This document shows positions 1 to 8,412 of a stretch of 64,000 nt of DNA, piece after piece. The notes beneath the pieces are model-generated. The model made no database searches and was not told where the DNA came from. It was given only the letters and a program-made list of their open reading frames with translations. Location of the stretch: NCBI RefSeq assembly GCF_947855115.1, contig NZ_CANTZW010000004.1:122544-186543 (forward strand), read 5' to 3'. Position numbers and translations under genes: made by a program. This DNA is from an uncultured Parabacteroides sp. Its GTDB lineage: Bacteria > Bacteroidota > Bacteroidia > Bacteroidales > Tannerellaceae. The first letter of the stretch is position 1. Each line of letters starts with the position of its first letter.

Positions 1-44
1 ACACTACTTAGGGCCACAGCCACTAATAAAATCAACTTTTTCAT
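1..44 (-). CDS. N-terminus of a secreted protein (partial, runs off the left edge)
   Basis: Only the first 14 codons are present, read leftward from an ATG at 42-44. They give Met-Lys-Lys followed by a run of Leu, Ile, Val and Ala, which is the n-region and hydrophobic core of a Sec signal peptide. The body of the protein lies outside the window, so no function can be assigned. It is divergent from the DUF59 gene, leaving a gap of about 240 bp. Confidence 0.6.
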   Translation of the reverse strand, partial: MKKLILLVAVALSS

Positions 45-281
45 ACCTCGTATATATTTTTATAATGATGTTTTGTATCTACAAGACAATCGCAGTGGTC
101 AAACCCCCTACTCCTCTCTTCTTTTTTATAAAACCTTCTATATGGGAGATACGGATACCTCCTTTAACCCAGCCCTTGCTCCCCCCTGCCAAGCGTTAAT
201 AGTCTCAAATAAACATCGCCAACTCTCAACTATTTCGTAAGTTTGTAGCTCAATACAAGATTCACGAACTTATAAAAGAAG

Positions 282-599
282 ATGAACAACGAATTTCTCC
301 AAACAGAAGAAGCGATTGTCGCGATGCTTAAGACGGTATACGATCCGGAAATACCTGTAAACGTGTACGATCTCGGACTTATATATAAGGTAGACATTGA
401 TGAGGAAAAGAATGTACGCATCGATATGACCCTCACCGCCCCGAACTGTCCGGCCGCCGATTTCATATTGGAAGATGTCCGCATGAAGATAGAAGCGGTC
501 GACGGGGTAAAGAACGTAGAGGTAAACCTCGTCTTCGAGCCGGAATGGGATAAGGACATGATGACGGAGGAGGCTAAACTGGAACTGGGATTCCTCTAA
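282..599 (+). CDS. DUF59 / MIP18-family iron-sulfur cluster assembly protein
   Basis: A 105-residue, single-domain protein of the DUF59 (MIP18, PaaD/SufT-like) family, which takes part in Fe-S cluster maturation in the cytoplasm. The family signature is clear: a DPEIPVNVYDLGLIY stretch near residue 22 and TAPNCPAAD near residue 52, the latter holding the conserved cysteine. Length is normal for the family. lpxH starts 19 bp downstream on the same strand, so the two are probably cotranscribed. A TAnnTTTG-like hexamer at 238-245 may be its promoter, but no good -33 element was seen. Family assignment is firm; the client protein is unknown. Confidence 0.88.
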   Translation: MNNEFLQTEEAIVAMLKTVYDPEIPVNVYDLGLIYKVDIDEEKNVRIDMTLTAPNCPAADFILEDVRMKIEAVDGVKNVEVNLVFEPEWDKDMMTEEAKLELGFL

Positions 600-618
600 A
601 ATTCCACGCAGCAGAAAA

Positions 619-1392
619 ATGAGTTCTATCCGAAAGAAAATATACTTCGCCTCAGACGCGCACCTAGGTGCCCGTTTCCATAAAGATCCCCTTGCCATCG
701 AGAAAAAACTGGTACGCTGGCTGGATAGTATCAAGGAAGAAGCCTCTGCCATCTGGTTCCTTGGGGATATGTTCGACTATTGGTACGAATACAAATACGT
801 CGTGCCGAAAGGCCATGTGCGTTTTCTGGGGAAGCTGGCCGAGCTATCGGACAGAGGCATAGAGATACATATATTTATCGGTAACCACGACATCTGGATG
901 TTCGACTACTTACCGAAAGAGATAGGCGCTATCATCCATCGGGATACCTTGACCGTCGATTTACTGGGGAAACGTTTCTTCCTCGGACATGGTGACGAGG
1001 TGGATTTCCGGAGCAAGGCATTCCGTCTGATCCGGGCTATTTTCCGGAACAGGTTCTGCCAATGGCTCTATGCGGGCATACATCCCCGCTGGACGTTCGG
1101 GTTCGCTTTAGGTTGGTCGCTCAGCAGCCGGAAGAGCGGGCTGGAAAAGCTGGAGGCGAAAAAGTATCAAGGGGAAGATGCCGAATACATGGTTGTTTTC
1201 GCCAAGGAATACCTAAAGACGCATTCTGATATCAATTTCTTCATTTTCGGCCATCGGCATATCATGCTGGACTTGATGTTAAGCCGTACCTCCCGTATCT
1301 TGATAGCCGGGGATTGGATGCAATACTTCTCTTATATCGTATGGGATGGCGAGTATCTGTATATGGATCAATTCCTAGAGGAAAACGAATAA
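619..1392 (+). CDS. lpxH: UDP-2,3-diacylglucosamine diphosphatase LpxH
   Basis: A 257-residue calcineurin-like metallophosphoesterase that hydrolyses UDP-2,3-diacylglucosamine to lipid X and UMP in lipid A synthesis, at the inner face of the cytoplasmic membrane. The metal-binding motifs appear in order: SDAHLG near residue 12, GDMFDYW near 49, GNHD near 88, GHGDE near 122 and GHRH near 211. Length fits Bacteroidota LpxH. A second lipid A gene, lpxB, lies about 42 kb away in this window. The gene converges on pstS, with a palindromic repeat in the gap. UDP-diacylglucosamine hydrolase is the clear best call over a general phosphoesterase. Confidence 0.9.
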   Translation: MSSIRKKIYFASDAHLGARFHKDPLAIEKKLVRWLDSIKEEASAIWFLGDMFDYWYEYKYVVPKGHVRFLGKLAELSDRGIEIHIFIGNHDIWMFDYLPKEIGAIIHRDTLTVDLLGKRFFLGHGDEVDFRSKAFRLIRAIFRNRFCQWLYAGIHPRWTFGFALGWSLSSRKSGLEKLEAKKYQGEDAEYMVVFAKEYLKTHSDINFFIFGHRHIMLDLMLSRTSRILIAGDWMQYFSYIVWDGEYLYMDQFLEENE

Positions 1393-1410
1393 ACTATCTT
1401 TTATAAAACT

Positions 1411-1442
1411 TGTAGGAGACACAGTGCGCTGCGTCTCCTACA
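1411..1442. repeat. Single-arm copy of the GAGACGCAGC palindrome family; possible bidirectional terminator
   Basis: A near-perfect palindrome of about 30 bp, with arms GTAGGAGAC and GTCTCCTAC and a CAGTGCGCTG centre, lies between the convergent lpxH and pstS genes. Its core matches one arm of the double cruciform elements at 21795-21886 and 47659-47749. It can fold in both RNA directions. No strong T-run follows, so a terminator role is possible but not certain. Confidence 0.6.
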
Positions 1443-1517
1443 ACTGTTGGCATCCCAAAAGAGTTATTTTTACCTTTCTCATCAAGAAAGATCATTCAGC
1501 TAAACATTGTATAACCT

Positions 1518-2336
1518 TTATTTCACAGGGATATAACCCACCTTCGTCACCGTAGCTTGTCCCTCGGCCGACATTACGTAATCAATGAACGGTTGCACTT
1601 TAGAAGCGTTCTTCATCTCATAGTAGTAGAACAACGGACGGACAATCGGGTACGTCTTATTCTTCGCGTTCTCCAATGAAGGCGCCACATACGACTTTCC
1701 CGCATCATAAGACACACGAACCGCTTTCACCTCCTTATTCAAATAAGCAAGGCCGACATAGCCAATGGCACCTTTCGTCTGGCTCACACTTTGGATAATA
1801 GCACCTGTAGCCGGCATACTCAGGATACCGTTCATATAGTTCTTGTTTTTTAATACGCTCTCCTTGAAGAACTCGTAGGTCCCGGAAGAAGTCTCGCGGG
1901 AATAGGCGACAATCTTCATGTCTGCCCCGCCCACTTCTTTCCAATTCTTGATCTTACCAGTAAAAATTCCTTCCAGTTGTTCCCGGGTCAGGCTCGAAAC
2001 CTTGTTGGAAGGGTGTACGACAACAGCCAAGGCATCGTAAGCGATAACCTCTTCTTTCGTTTTCTTCCCGGCTTCCTGCAATTTTATACGCTCATCAAAC
2101 TTCATCTTACGAGAAGTCATCGCTATATCCGTAGTACCTTCCAGCAAAGCGGAGATACCTACACCAGAACCACCGCCAGTCACGGTTATTCTAGCGGCTT
2201 TATTCTTATTCATGAAATTCTCGGCTTCAGTCTGGGTAAGCGGCAGACAAGTATCGCTACCTTTTATCTTCTGGGCAAGCGCATCCGTAGCGAACAAACA
2301 GGCTGCCATAGCAGCTAATAAAATCGTCTTCTTCAT
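1518..2336 (-). CDS. pstS: PstS-like phosphate-binding protein
   Basis: A periplasmic solute-binding protein of about 272 residues, family PstS, which captures phosphate for ABC uptake. Visible signs are a signal peptide (MKKTILLAAM start), the N-terminal binding strand with GSDTCLPL, a TGGGSGVGISALLEGTTDIA segment near residue 50 and RETSSGTYEFF near 150. The ATG at 2334-2336 is chosen because it opens the signal peptide; the longer frame adds 11 charged residues. It follows an OprP-type porin gene on the same strand. pstCAB are not next to it. The promoter region 2367-2412 carries Pho-box-like heptamers. Confidence 0.88.
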   Translation of the reverse strand: MKKTILLAAMAACLFATDALAQKIKGSDTCLPLTQTEAENFMNKNKAARITVTGGGSGVGISALLEGTTDIAMTSRKMKFDERIKLQEAGKKTKEEVIAYDALAVVVHPSNKVSSLTREQLEGIFTGKIKNWKEVGGADMKIVAYSRETSSGTYEFFKESVLKNKNYMNGILSMPATGAIIQSVSQTKGAIGYVGLAYLNKEVKAVRVSYDAGKSYVAPSLENAKNKTYPIVRPLFYYYEMKNASKVQPFIDYVMSAEGQATVTKVGYIPVK

Positions 2337-2366
2337 TATTCTGTATTTATCTTTATATTTACGATA

Positions 2367-2412
2367 CAAAGTAAATACCTCGGTATTTCAATGGGATGAA
2401 ACAGATATTACA
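2367..2412 (-). promoter_or_regulatory. pstS promoter with Pho-box-like heptamers
   Basis: Read on the minus strand there is a -7-like TTACTTTG (2367-2374), a 9-bp gap, then heptamer TGAAATA (2384-2390) and, 22 bp further, TGTAATA (2406-2412). The 22-bp step is two 11-bp repeats with the middle one degenerate. The 9-bp gap is the same as in the porin promoter at 3739-3795, which supports a shared regulator, presumably PhoB-like. Confidence 0.5.
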
Positions 2413-2422
2413 ATCCTATGAA

Positions 2423-3709
2423 TTAAAACTTATATTGAAGACGGACAGTCAATACATTATCTTTCCGGTCGTTCTCGTAGCCCTTTACGAGACTGCTTTT
2501 TTCGTTGAAGTTAAACTCGTAATAGGCTTGCAAACGGATATGCTTGTTGAAATTATAGATACCGCCGATGCCAATCGTACGCTGCGCCAAGTCGGTCTTC
2601 GAGGTGAAGCTATCCTCCGCTCCCACCTCATCTCCGCTCACTTTGGTATTCGGGTCGTAAACGTCATATTTCAATACCGCCGAGAAAGGGGAGGAACCGA
2701 TATCTTGTACCCAATAAAAGAAGTAACCAAGGAAAGGACGCTTGAACAGGGAGTTTTCCGGCAGATTCTCCGGACGGGTACTGTAGTTCGGGCTTTTGCT
2801 GCTTCCGGCGACACCAGGCTGTGTACCGATCAATCCTTCCGCACGGAAAGTAGTCTTTCCTAAAGATGAAAGGAAACTGAACTGCGCGTCCAAGCCCAAA
2901 TACTGGCGTTTCATATAAGTACCCGTCTTTCCCATATCTATCTTAACGAAACGATTGTCACGCATCTCATACGCCTCGGTGGTAGGGTTATATACAAAAC
3001 CATGGTAGTAAGAGAAGCCGGCTCCCCATTTTCCCCAATCGCCTATCGTTTTCTCGGCTCCCAAACGTCCGATGAAATCTTTACGGCTGTCGGTCTCGCG
3101 ATTGATACTGTTTCCGGCAAACAAACCGGCATCCAACCGCAAGAAACTCAAAGGGCTGGTAGCCTTGGTACGCAAGGTAAGCATAGCACCCAAATCTCGC
3201 TCGTCCGGGAAAAAATACTGGATAATAGTCGCACGCTCCGGAGATTCGAGCGAACTCGTGGAATAACACACCTCATAGCCGAAAGGACGGTTGAACACAC
3301 CGGCCATCAACTGGCTGCGTCTCGTCCAAGGGTCCTTGATGCCGATATACAGATCGCGGAAGCTCACCCCCTTATCATTCACCTCGATCTGGACGGCTCC
3401 TGTCCCGATCCCATCATTGTACTCGAACTTCATACGGCCCCGACGGATACCGATCCGGTTAAATCCCTTGTCCAAGTTCTCGTTCACATCGCCTACCTTC
3501 AAGGTCGCATCCTGCTGTCCATATTGGTACTGCCCTTGAATATAGGCAGAGACCTTGAACTTACTCAGCTTCCGGACAATCTTATCCAAGGTAGTCACTT
3601 CCGTAGCCAACGAGTCGACACGTTTCTCCATCGACCGATCCACCTCCTGCGCTCCCATACTTAAAGGAAACGACAATAACATGAGCGCTATAACTTTTCC
3701 AAATCTCAT
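2423..3709 (-). CDS. OprP/OprO-type outer-membrane porin (phosphate module)
   Basis: A 428-residue outer-membrane beta-barrel with a signal peptide (MRFGKVIALMLLSFPLSMGAQ), a short coiled region around residues 25-50, and strands alternating polar and aromatic residues to a terminal phenylalanine (VRLQYKF). It belongs to the phosphate-selective porin O/P family. Its place directly upstream of pstS, and four Pho-box-like heptamers in its promoter, point to phosphate or polyphosphate uptake. Two other porins of the same broad family occur at 10298-11530 and 14292-15605 in a different context. Substrate is inferred from context. Confidence 0.82.
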   Translation of the reverse strand: MRFGKVIALMLLSFPLSMGAQEVDRSMEKRVDSLATEVTTLDKIVRKLSKFKVSAYIQGQYQYGQQDATLKVGDVNENLDKGFNRIGIRRGRMKFEYNDGIGTGAVQIEVNDKGVSFRDLYIGIKDPWTRRSQLMAGVFNRPFGYEVCYSTSSLESPERATIIQYFFPDERDLGAMLTLRTKATSPLSFLRLDAGLFAGNSINRETDSRKDFIGRLGAEKTIGDWGKWGAGFSYYHGFVYNPTTEAYEMRDNRFVKIDMGKTGTYMKRQYLGLDAQFSFLSSLGKTTFRAEGLIGTQPGVAGSSKSPNYSTRPENLPENSLFKRPFLGYFFYWVQDIGSSPFSAVLKYDVYDPNTKVSGDEVGAEDSFTSKTDLAQRTIGIGGIYNFNKHIRLQAYYEFNFNEKSSLVKGYENDRKDNVLTVRLQYKF

Positions 3710-3738
3710 CCCTAACTATACAAACTATATTTGCGCCG

Positions 3739-3795
3739 CAAAGTTACAGCGCCCCTGTTTCACACCCGTTTCACAGACATTACAATCCTGTTACA
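3739..3795 (-). promoter_or_regulatory. Porin promoter with four 11-bp-phased Pho-box-like heptamers
   Basis: On the minus strand a -7 element TAACTTTG (3739-3746) is followed upstream, after 9 bp, by four heptamers that start exactly 11 bp apart: TGAAACA (3756-3762), TGAAACG (3767-3773), TGTAATG (3778-3784) and TGTAACA (3789-3795). The 11-bp period with 4-bp spacers is the architecture of PhoB boxes. The heptamers cover the -33 region, as expected for an activator that replaces a weak -33. Confidence 0.65.
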
Positions 3796-3808
3796 GACCG
3801 CGTTCGAT

Positions 3809-5704
3809 TTATTTACCACGAGAGATCCGTCCTTCCAGATCCTTTATACTCAAGGTAATGACCTTTCCGGAAGGCTTACCGCCCCGATAAGTGACCACCC
3901 GCAACCAAGTAGCGTTCTTTGGAACCCGCAAGGCCGACTCATATTTGGGAGAAAAATGATCGGGATCCGTATTATCGAACGTATAATAAATATCCGTATC
4001 CGGCAACTCGGAGCTCAACGCTATCTCCATCTCGCCATCCTCGGCCTTACCAGGGGTAATGATCGCGTTATACATACTCCGGGCGTAATTCACTCCAGCC
4101 TCGTCCGCACGGACAAAATGCTTTTCCACACGCGGATAGAAGCTATTCCAATCCGTATGCTCTGGGCCACTCCAAAGCACCTCGGCCAAGGCCCACCCGC
4201 GAGGCCATACCATATATTCCGCATGCCGGAAGGTAGGAACAGACTCAGCCCACAAATTACCTTGCCCTCCCAGCACCATTTCCGCAGGGACACTATCCGG
4301 CACCGGATTGAAACTATAAGAATCCGACAAGCGACACATCGAATACGTGTCCGGCTCGACAGAAGGCTCGCCCTGCCATAAGTCCAAATAGCAATGCTCA
4401 GACGGGGTCATAACCACATGATGCCCCGCTTTCGCAGATTTGATCCCGCCTTCCATGCCCCTCCAACTCATCACGGTCGCATCCGGGGTCAGCCCACCTT
4501 CCAGAATCTCATCCCAACCGATTAGCTTTTTCCCTTTCTCTTTCAAGATAGACTCCATCCGATGAATAAAATAACTCTGTAACTCCTCCTCGTTCTTCAA
4601 CCCCTCCGCTCTCATACGAGCTTGGCAACGAGGACATTTATGCCAAAATCCCTTATAACACTCATCGCCTCCTATATGTATATACTCATCCGGGAAAAGA
4701 GCGGCGACCTCGGTCAAGACCTTATCCATGAACTCAAAGGTCTCCTCCTTACCGATACAAAGCGTATTCTCATCCTCCCCATAAAATTTATTGCCCACAT
4801 TCACGGCCTCAGGAGCGTTCATACAAGCCAGTTCCGGATAAGAGACCAACGCGGCCAAGCTATGACCCGGCACATCTACCTCCGGAATAACACGCACGTA
4901 TCGTTCCGCCGCATACGCCAACACTTCTTTGATATCCTCTTGCGTATAAAACCCGCCATAGGTTGCCTCCTCACCGGACTGCCTCGGCTCGCGATGCCAC
5001 CATTGCCCTACCCGGGGTACACGCCAAGCCCCAATCTCGGTAAGCTTCGGCAACGACTTTATCTCGATACGCCAACCCTGATCGTCCGTCAGGTGCCAAT
5101 GGAAGACGTTCATCTTATACTCGGCTATCTCATCGATCATACGCTTCACCTCCTCTTTCGTGAACCAATGGCGGCTAACGTCCAGCATCAGCCCACGCCA
5201 CCGGAATTTAGGGGCATCCGTGATATCGGCGCATGGAATCAGCCATTTGGTATCCCTCGGCTGGGTCTTCCCGCTTTTTATGCATGGGGGCAACATTTGC
5301 AACAATGTCTGTACGCCATAGAAAATACCTGCGGGCTTATGAGCGGTCAGGATAATATCCGAGCGCTTTACCTGAAGGCGATACCCTTCATCGCCCAAAG
5401 CCGCGTCATCGGTCAGTTTAAACTCGATCTTGCCATGTTTCTCCAGCGGAAGCTCAAATCCTGTAGCGGGAGCGATCTTTCCGTTAAAATAACGGGCGAT
5501 CCCCACTAAAGCCTCGTTGGAACGATCCAACGTGATAGCGGCCCGGCGGGTCAACTGGAAATAATCGGATTTCTCAACGATCTCCTGAGGTTTAGGGATC
5601 AAGGATATACTTCCTTTCTCCACGTCGCGAGTTTCTTTCCGGGAGCAAGAAGCTCCGCATAATAATAGTCCTAGCGTAATAAACGAGAGTAGAATCTTTT
5701 TCAT
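3809..5704 (-). CDS. GH20 beta-N-acetylhexosaminidase lipoprotein
   Basis: A 631-residue family 20 glycoside hydrolase that removes terminal beta-linked GlcNAc or GalNAc from glycans such as mucin and host glycoproteins. It has a lipoprotein signal (MKKILLSFITLGLLLCGASC), an N-terminal GH20b-like domain to about residue 150, the TIM barrel with HWHLTDDQGWRIEIK near 200 and the catalytic Asp-Glu pair in HIGGDECYKGFW near 345, and a C-terminal chitobiase-like domain ending near 620. Length is normal. It is divergent from the FabK-like gene and shares a control region with it. Confidence 0.92.
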   Translation of the reverse strand: MKKILLSFITLGLLLCGASCSRKETRDVEKGSISLIPKPQEIVEKSDYFQLTRRAAITLDRSNEALVGIARYFNGKIAPATGFELPLEKHGKIEFKLTDDAALGDEGYRLQVKRSDIILTAHKPAGIFYGVQTLLQMLPPCIKSGKTQPRDTKWLIPCADITDAPKFRWRGLMLDVSRHWFTKEEVKRMIDEIAEYKMNVFHWHLTDDQGWRIEIKSLPKLTEIGAWRVPRVGQWWHREPRQSGEEATYGGFYTQEDIKEVLAYAAERYVRVIPEVDVPGHSLAALVSYPELACMNAPEAVNVGNKFYGEDENTLCIGKEETFEFMDKVLTEVAALFPDEYIHIGGDECYKGFWHKCPRCQARMRAEGLKNEEELQSYFIHRMESILKEKGKKLIGWDEILEGGLTPDATVMSWRGMEGGIKSAKAGHHVVMTPSEHCYLDLWQGEPSVEPDTYSMCRLSDSYSFNPVPDSVPAEMVLGGQGNLWAESVPTFRHAEYMVWPRGWALAEVLWSGPEHTDWNSFYPRVEKHFVRADEAGVNYARSMYNAIITPGKAEDGEMEIALSSELPDTDIYYTFDNTDPDHFSPKYESALRVPKNATWLRVVTYRGGKPSGKVITLSIKDLEGRISRGK

Positions 5705-5726
5705 TGTCCTATTTGTTATTTGGCGG

Positions 5727-5836
5727 CGAAATTACATAAAATAATCGATTCGTTCCGCACATTGCACACGACTAGAATATTTGTGCGATAATTTTGGTCT
5801 GTTTCGCACATTTATTGGGATATTGTGCTACCTTTG
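5727..5836. promoter_or_regulatory. Divergent control region between GH20 and FabK-like genes with four GCACA/TGTGC half-sites
   Basis: Rightward there is a -7 element TACCTTTG (5829-5836) for the FabK-like gene; leftward a TAATTTCG (5727-5734) may serve GH20. Between them GCACA/TGTGC half-sites occur at 5757-5761, 5782-5786, 5806-5810 and 5824-5828, arranged as two inverted pairs (spans of 30 and 23 bp). The second pair touches the rightward -7 element, which would suit a repressor. The binding protein is unknown. Confidence 0.45.
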
Positions 5837-5873
5837 CTTCGATTTTTGAAACACTATATATTTATTTTTTTTA

Positions 5874-6944
5874 ATGAAGACATTAACAATCGGAGACCTA
5901 AAGGCCCGCATTCCAATCATCCAAGGTGGAATGGGCGTAGGAATCTCTCTTTCCGGCTTAGCCTCGGCCGTTGCGAATGAAGGTGGGATCGGCGTTATCT
6001 CCGCAGCCGGTCTCGGACTCTTATATAAGAAATTATCTCCCAGTAATTACACCGAAGCCGGTAACCTCGGGTTAGCGGAAGAGATCCGCAAGGCCCGGGA
6101 AAAAGCGAAAGGTATCATCGGCGTAAACGTAATGGTGGCTCTTTCCGACTTCGCCGAACTGGTAAAGACCAGTATAGCGGAAAAGGTAGACATCATTTTC
6201 AGCGGTGCCGGATTGCCTTTGGATTTACCCTCTTTCCTTAAGAAAGACAGCGTCACCAAGCTGGTCCCTATCGTCTCCAGCGCACGCGCCGTACGCATCA
6301 TCTGCGAGAAATGGAAGAATAACTATGATTATCTTCCGGACGCGGTGGTACTGGAAGGCCCGAAAGCCGGTGGACATCTAGGGTATAAAGAGAACCAGTT
6401 GGAAGACCAGCATTTCTCTTTGGAAGAACTCTTACCTCAAGTCGTAGAGGAAGTATCTCATTTCGAGCAGAAATACGACAAAAAGATCCCGGTAATAGCG
6501 GCAGGAGGCATTTACACGGGTGAAGATATCAAACGCATGATGGACCTTGGAGCATCAGGCGTTCAGTTAGGAACCCGGTTCGTCACCACCACGGAGTGCG
6601 ATGCCTCGGATGCCTTCAAACAGACCTATATACAGGCCGAGGAGAAGGATATAGAGATCATCAAAAGCCCTGTCGGTATGCCCGGACGAGCCATTCATTG
6701 CAGTTTCCTCGAGAAGGTGAAGGCAGGCATCAAGCAACCGAAGAGTTGCCCCTTCAACTGTATCAAGACGTGCGATATATCACGCAGCCCATACTGCATC
6801 GTCACCGCTTTATACAATGCCTTCAAAGGTAATTTCGAGAATGGATACGCTTTCGCCGGCAGCAACGCCTGGCGAGCGAACAAGATCACCACGGTACGGG
6901 AGACCATCACCGAGCTGATGAATGAGTGGAAAGCGAAATTATAG
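5874..6944 (+). CDS. FabK / nitronate monooxygenase-family flavin oxidoreductase
   Basis: A 356-residue TIM-barrel flavoprotein of the NAD(P)H-dependent enoyl-ACP reductase II / 2-nitropropane dioxygenase superfamily. FMN-binding features are present: IPIIQGGMGVGIS at the N-terminus, GPKAGGHLGYKE near residue 163, AAGGIYTGEDI near 220 and GVQLGTRFVTTTE near 238. The Cys-rich C-terminal third (CPFNCIKTCD near 300) is typical of the larger Bacteroidota members. It could be a fatty-acid synthesis FabK or a detoxifying nitronate monooxygenase; sequence alone does not decide. A single gene followed by a strong terminator. Confidence 0.8.
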   Translation: MKTLTIGDLKARIPIIQGGMGVGISLSGLASAVANEGGIGVISAAGLGLLYKKLSPSNYTEAGNLGLAEEIRKAREKAKGIIGVNVMVALSDFAELVKTSIAEKVDIIFSGAGLPLDLPSFLKKDSVTKLVPIVSSARAVRIICEKWKNNYDYLPDAVVLEGPKAGGHLGYKENQLEDQHFSLEELLPQVVEEVSHFEQKYDKKIPVIAAGGIYTGEDIKRMMDLGASGVQLGTRFVTTTECDASDAFKQTYIQAEEKDIEIIKSPVGMPGRAIHCSFLEKVKAGIKQPKSCPFNCIKTCDISRSPYCIVTALYNAFKGNFENGYAFAGSNAWRANKITTVRETITELMNEWKAKL

Positions 6945-6972
6945 GTATCCGAACATTATCTATCTAAAAAAG

Positions 6973-7009
6973 CAAGGGCCCGGTATCCAAACCGTGCCCT
7001 TGTTTTTTT
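6973..7009. terminator. Bidirectional intrinsic terminator
   Basis: Stem CAAGGGC (6973-6979) pairs with GCCCTTG (6996-7002), extended by a CGG/CCG inner stem, and is followed by seven T (7003-7009); an A-run precedes it for leftward transcripts. It separates the convergent FabK-like gene and the long leftward operon that ends at 7025. Confidence 0.88.
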
Positions 7010-7024
7010 AGATTCATATAGCAA

Positions 7025-7630
7025 CTATTGCTTGATGTCGCCTAATTCTACCAGCTTATTAACTATCGCGTACACGGTAAGACCACTGGCACTATGAATT
7101 TGAAGTTTCCGGGCGATATTACGGCGGTGGGTGATGACCGTATGCGTAGAGAGGAACAAACGGTCCGCGATCTCCCGGTTCGTCATTCCCTTCACGACGC
7201 AAACAACGATCTCTTTCTCCCTCGAGCTTAAGGATTGCTGCTCGTCATCCTCCGTCTCATCCGGAAGTTCCTCGGCGTTCAACCGCTCCAATTTATGTTT
7301 TATCTCATCGGAGCTATCGTATATGTTGATCTGCTCATCATAAGAACGCAACAACATACTGTCTGAGACCGAATATAGCAAAGCGATACATTTCATTTCG
7401 GCGCATCCGCTTTCCTCCTTCAAGTGCTGCAACGTGAAATAACCGGGCAGAGCCGGGTTCACGATCAACACATCCGGTTTGTGCATACGAAGCGAGTCGA
7501 AAAGAGATTCCACCGAATTGATCTCCACCATCTGGATACGGAAACCCGGCAAGCGTTTCAGCAAGCTTTCCAATCCGCTCCTTACGATAACGGAAGGTTC
7601 GGCTATCGCGATCTTTAGATTTGTACTCAT
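7025..7630 (-). CDS. LuxR-family regulator with a degenerate receiver domain
   Basis: A 201-residue two-domain regulator. The N-terminal 120 residues resemble a response-regulator receiver, but the position expected to hold the phosphorylated Asp reads VLIVNPALPG, with Asn, and the acidic pocket near the start reads AEPSV. The C-terminal HTH (about 135-195) is a normal LuxR/NarL type (SSREKEIVVCVVKGMTNREIA). The ATG at 7628-7630 is chosen; the longer frame adds 33 residues inside the hemerythrin gene. It is the last gene of the leftward operon, 10 bp after the hemerythrin gene. It probably works without phosphorylation and may regulate its own operon. Confidence 0.82.
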   Translation of the reverse strand: MSTNLKIAIAEPSVIVRSGLESLLKRLPGFRIQMVEINSVESLFDSLRMHKPDVLIVNPALPGYFTLQHLKEESGCAEMKCIALLYSVSDSMLLRSYDEQINIYDSSDEIKHKLERLNAEELPDETEDDEQQSLSSREKEIVVCVVKGMTNREIADRLFLSTHTVITHRRNIARKLQIHSASGLTVYAIVNKLVELGDIKQ

Positions 7631-7640
7631 CGATTCATGC

Positions 7641-8390
7641 TTATAATTGTTTTTCCAAAACCAATATGGCCGGCACAAACAAATAATCCTCCACGCGCGT
7701 GTGTGAAGCCAAGTCTTCCTCCGTGGCAAAAATGTCGAACAAAACGCTGTTCAACATATTCGAGCCCGCTCCCGGATAGTATTTGATCAGGATATTCTTC
7801 AATTCCGTGATCTTCATCTCTATCTGATCATGACGTTTGCGGAAAACCGTAATATTGTATTTCGGATCTTTCTTTCCTTCCAACAAATTACGGACATAAG
7901 GGAAAACCGCACGTTCCTCATAAGACATGTGTTTATTTACCTCCTCCGCATACTCATCGAAAAACTTCGTGATCACAAAAGCGACATCCTCCGGGCATCC
8001 GGATATAGCGTCTACCAACTTACGGCGGATATGTGGCAAGCGGAAGTTTAAGAAGTAATCATGGGCATTATGCAAATAACGGATCAAGTTCTCGATCGAC
8101 AAATGCTTGCGCGCATTCTCGACCGGCATACTCACTTCTTCGATCAAGAAGTTCACGACCGTCAAGAAAGTATAAGCGTCTACCCCGTTCTGCCGGCAAA
8201 CCTCCCCGATATTTTTCTCTCCAAACCCGAGCGCTATCCCAAAACGACTCATGACTAAGACCATCGGATAGTTCTCGCAGATCAGATCACTCATCTTGTC
8301 GGTTTCCCGGTACATTCCTTTTTTATACATAGGCTTTTTTCTAACTTGTCCTGGTATTTGAACAGCCAAATATACTCCTTTTTCTTCCAT
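7641..8390 (-). CDS. Hemerythrin-domain protein (ScdA/RIC-like)
   Basis: A 249-residue protein with a helical N-terminal segment (about 35-85) like the ScdA N-domain but lacking its cysteines, and a hemerythrin HHE domain (about 105-245). Likely di-iron ligands are in HNAHDYF near 107-113, the NKHMSYEERAVFP segment, RKRHDQIE and SHTRVEDYLF. Family members bind di-iron and act in repair of Fe-S or di-iron sites, nitric-oxide defence or iron handling in the cytoplasm. The ATG at 8328-8330 is an alternative start. Its place in an operon with imelysin and cytochromes favours an iron or redox role. Confidence 0.8.
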   Translation of the reverse strand: MEEKGVYLAVQIPGQVRKKPMYKKGMYRETDKMSDLICENYPMVLVMSRFGIALGFGEKNIGEVCRQNGVDAYTFLTVVNFLIEEVSMPVENARKHLSIENLIRYLHNAHDYFLNFRLPHIRRKLVDAISGCPEDVAFVITKFFDEYAEEVNKHMSYEERAVFPYVRNLLEGKKDPKYNITVFRKRHDQIEMKITELKNILIKYYPGAGSNMLNSVLFDIFATEEDLASHTRVEDYLFVPAILVLEKQL

Positions 8391-8412
8391 ATATCGTACA
8401 TTTATTATTATT

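Noticed and set aside
4622..5509. 295-residue frame antisense to the hexosaminidase gene
   Set aside because: It lies wholly within the GH20 gene, whose motifs are complete; the antisense product has no domain or signal.
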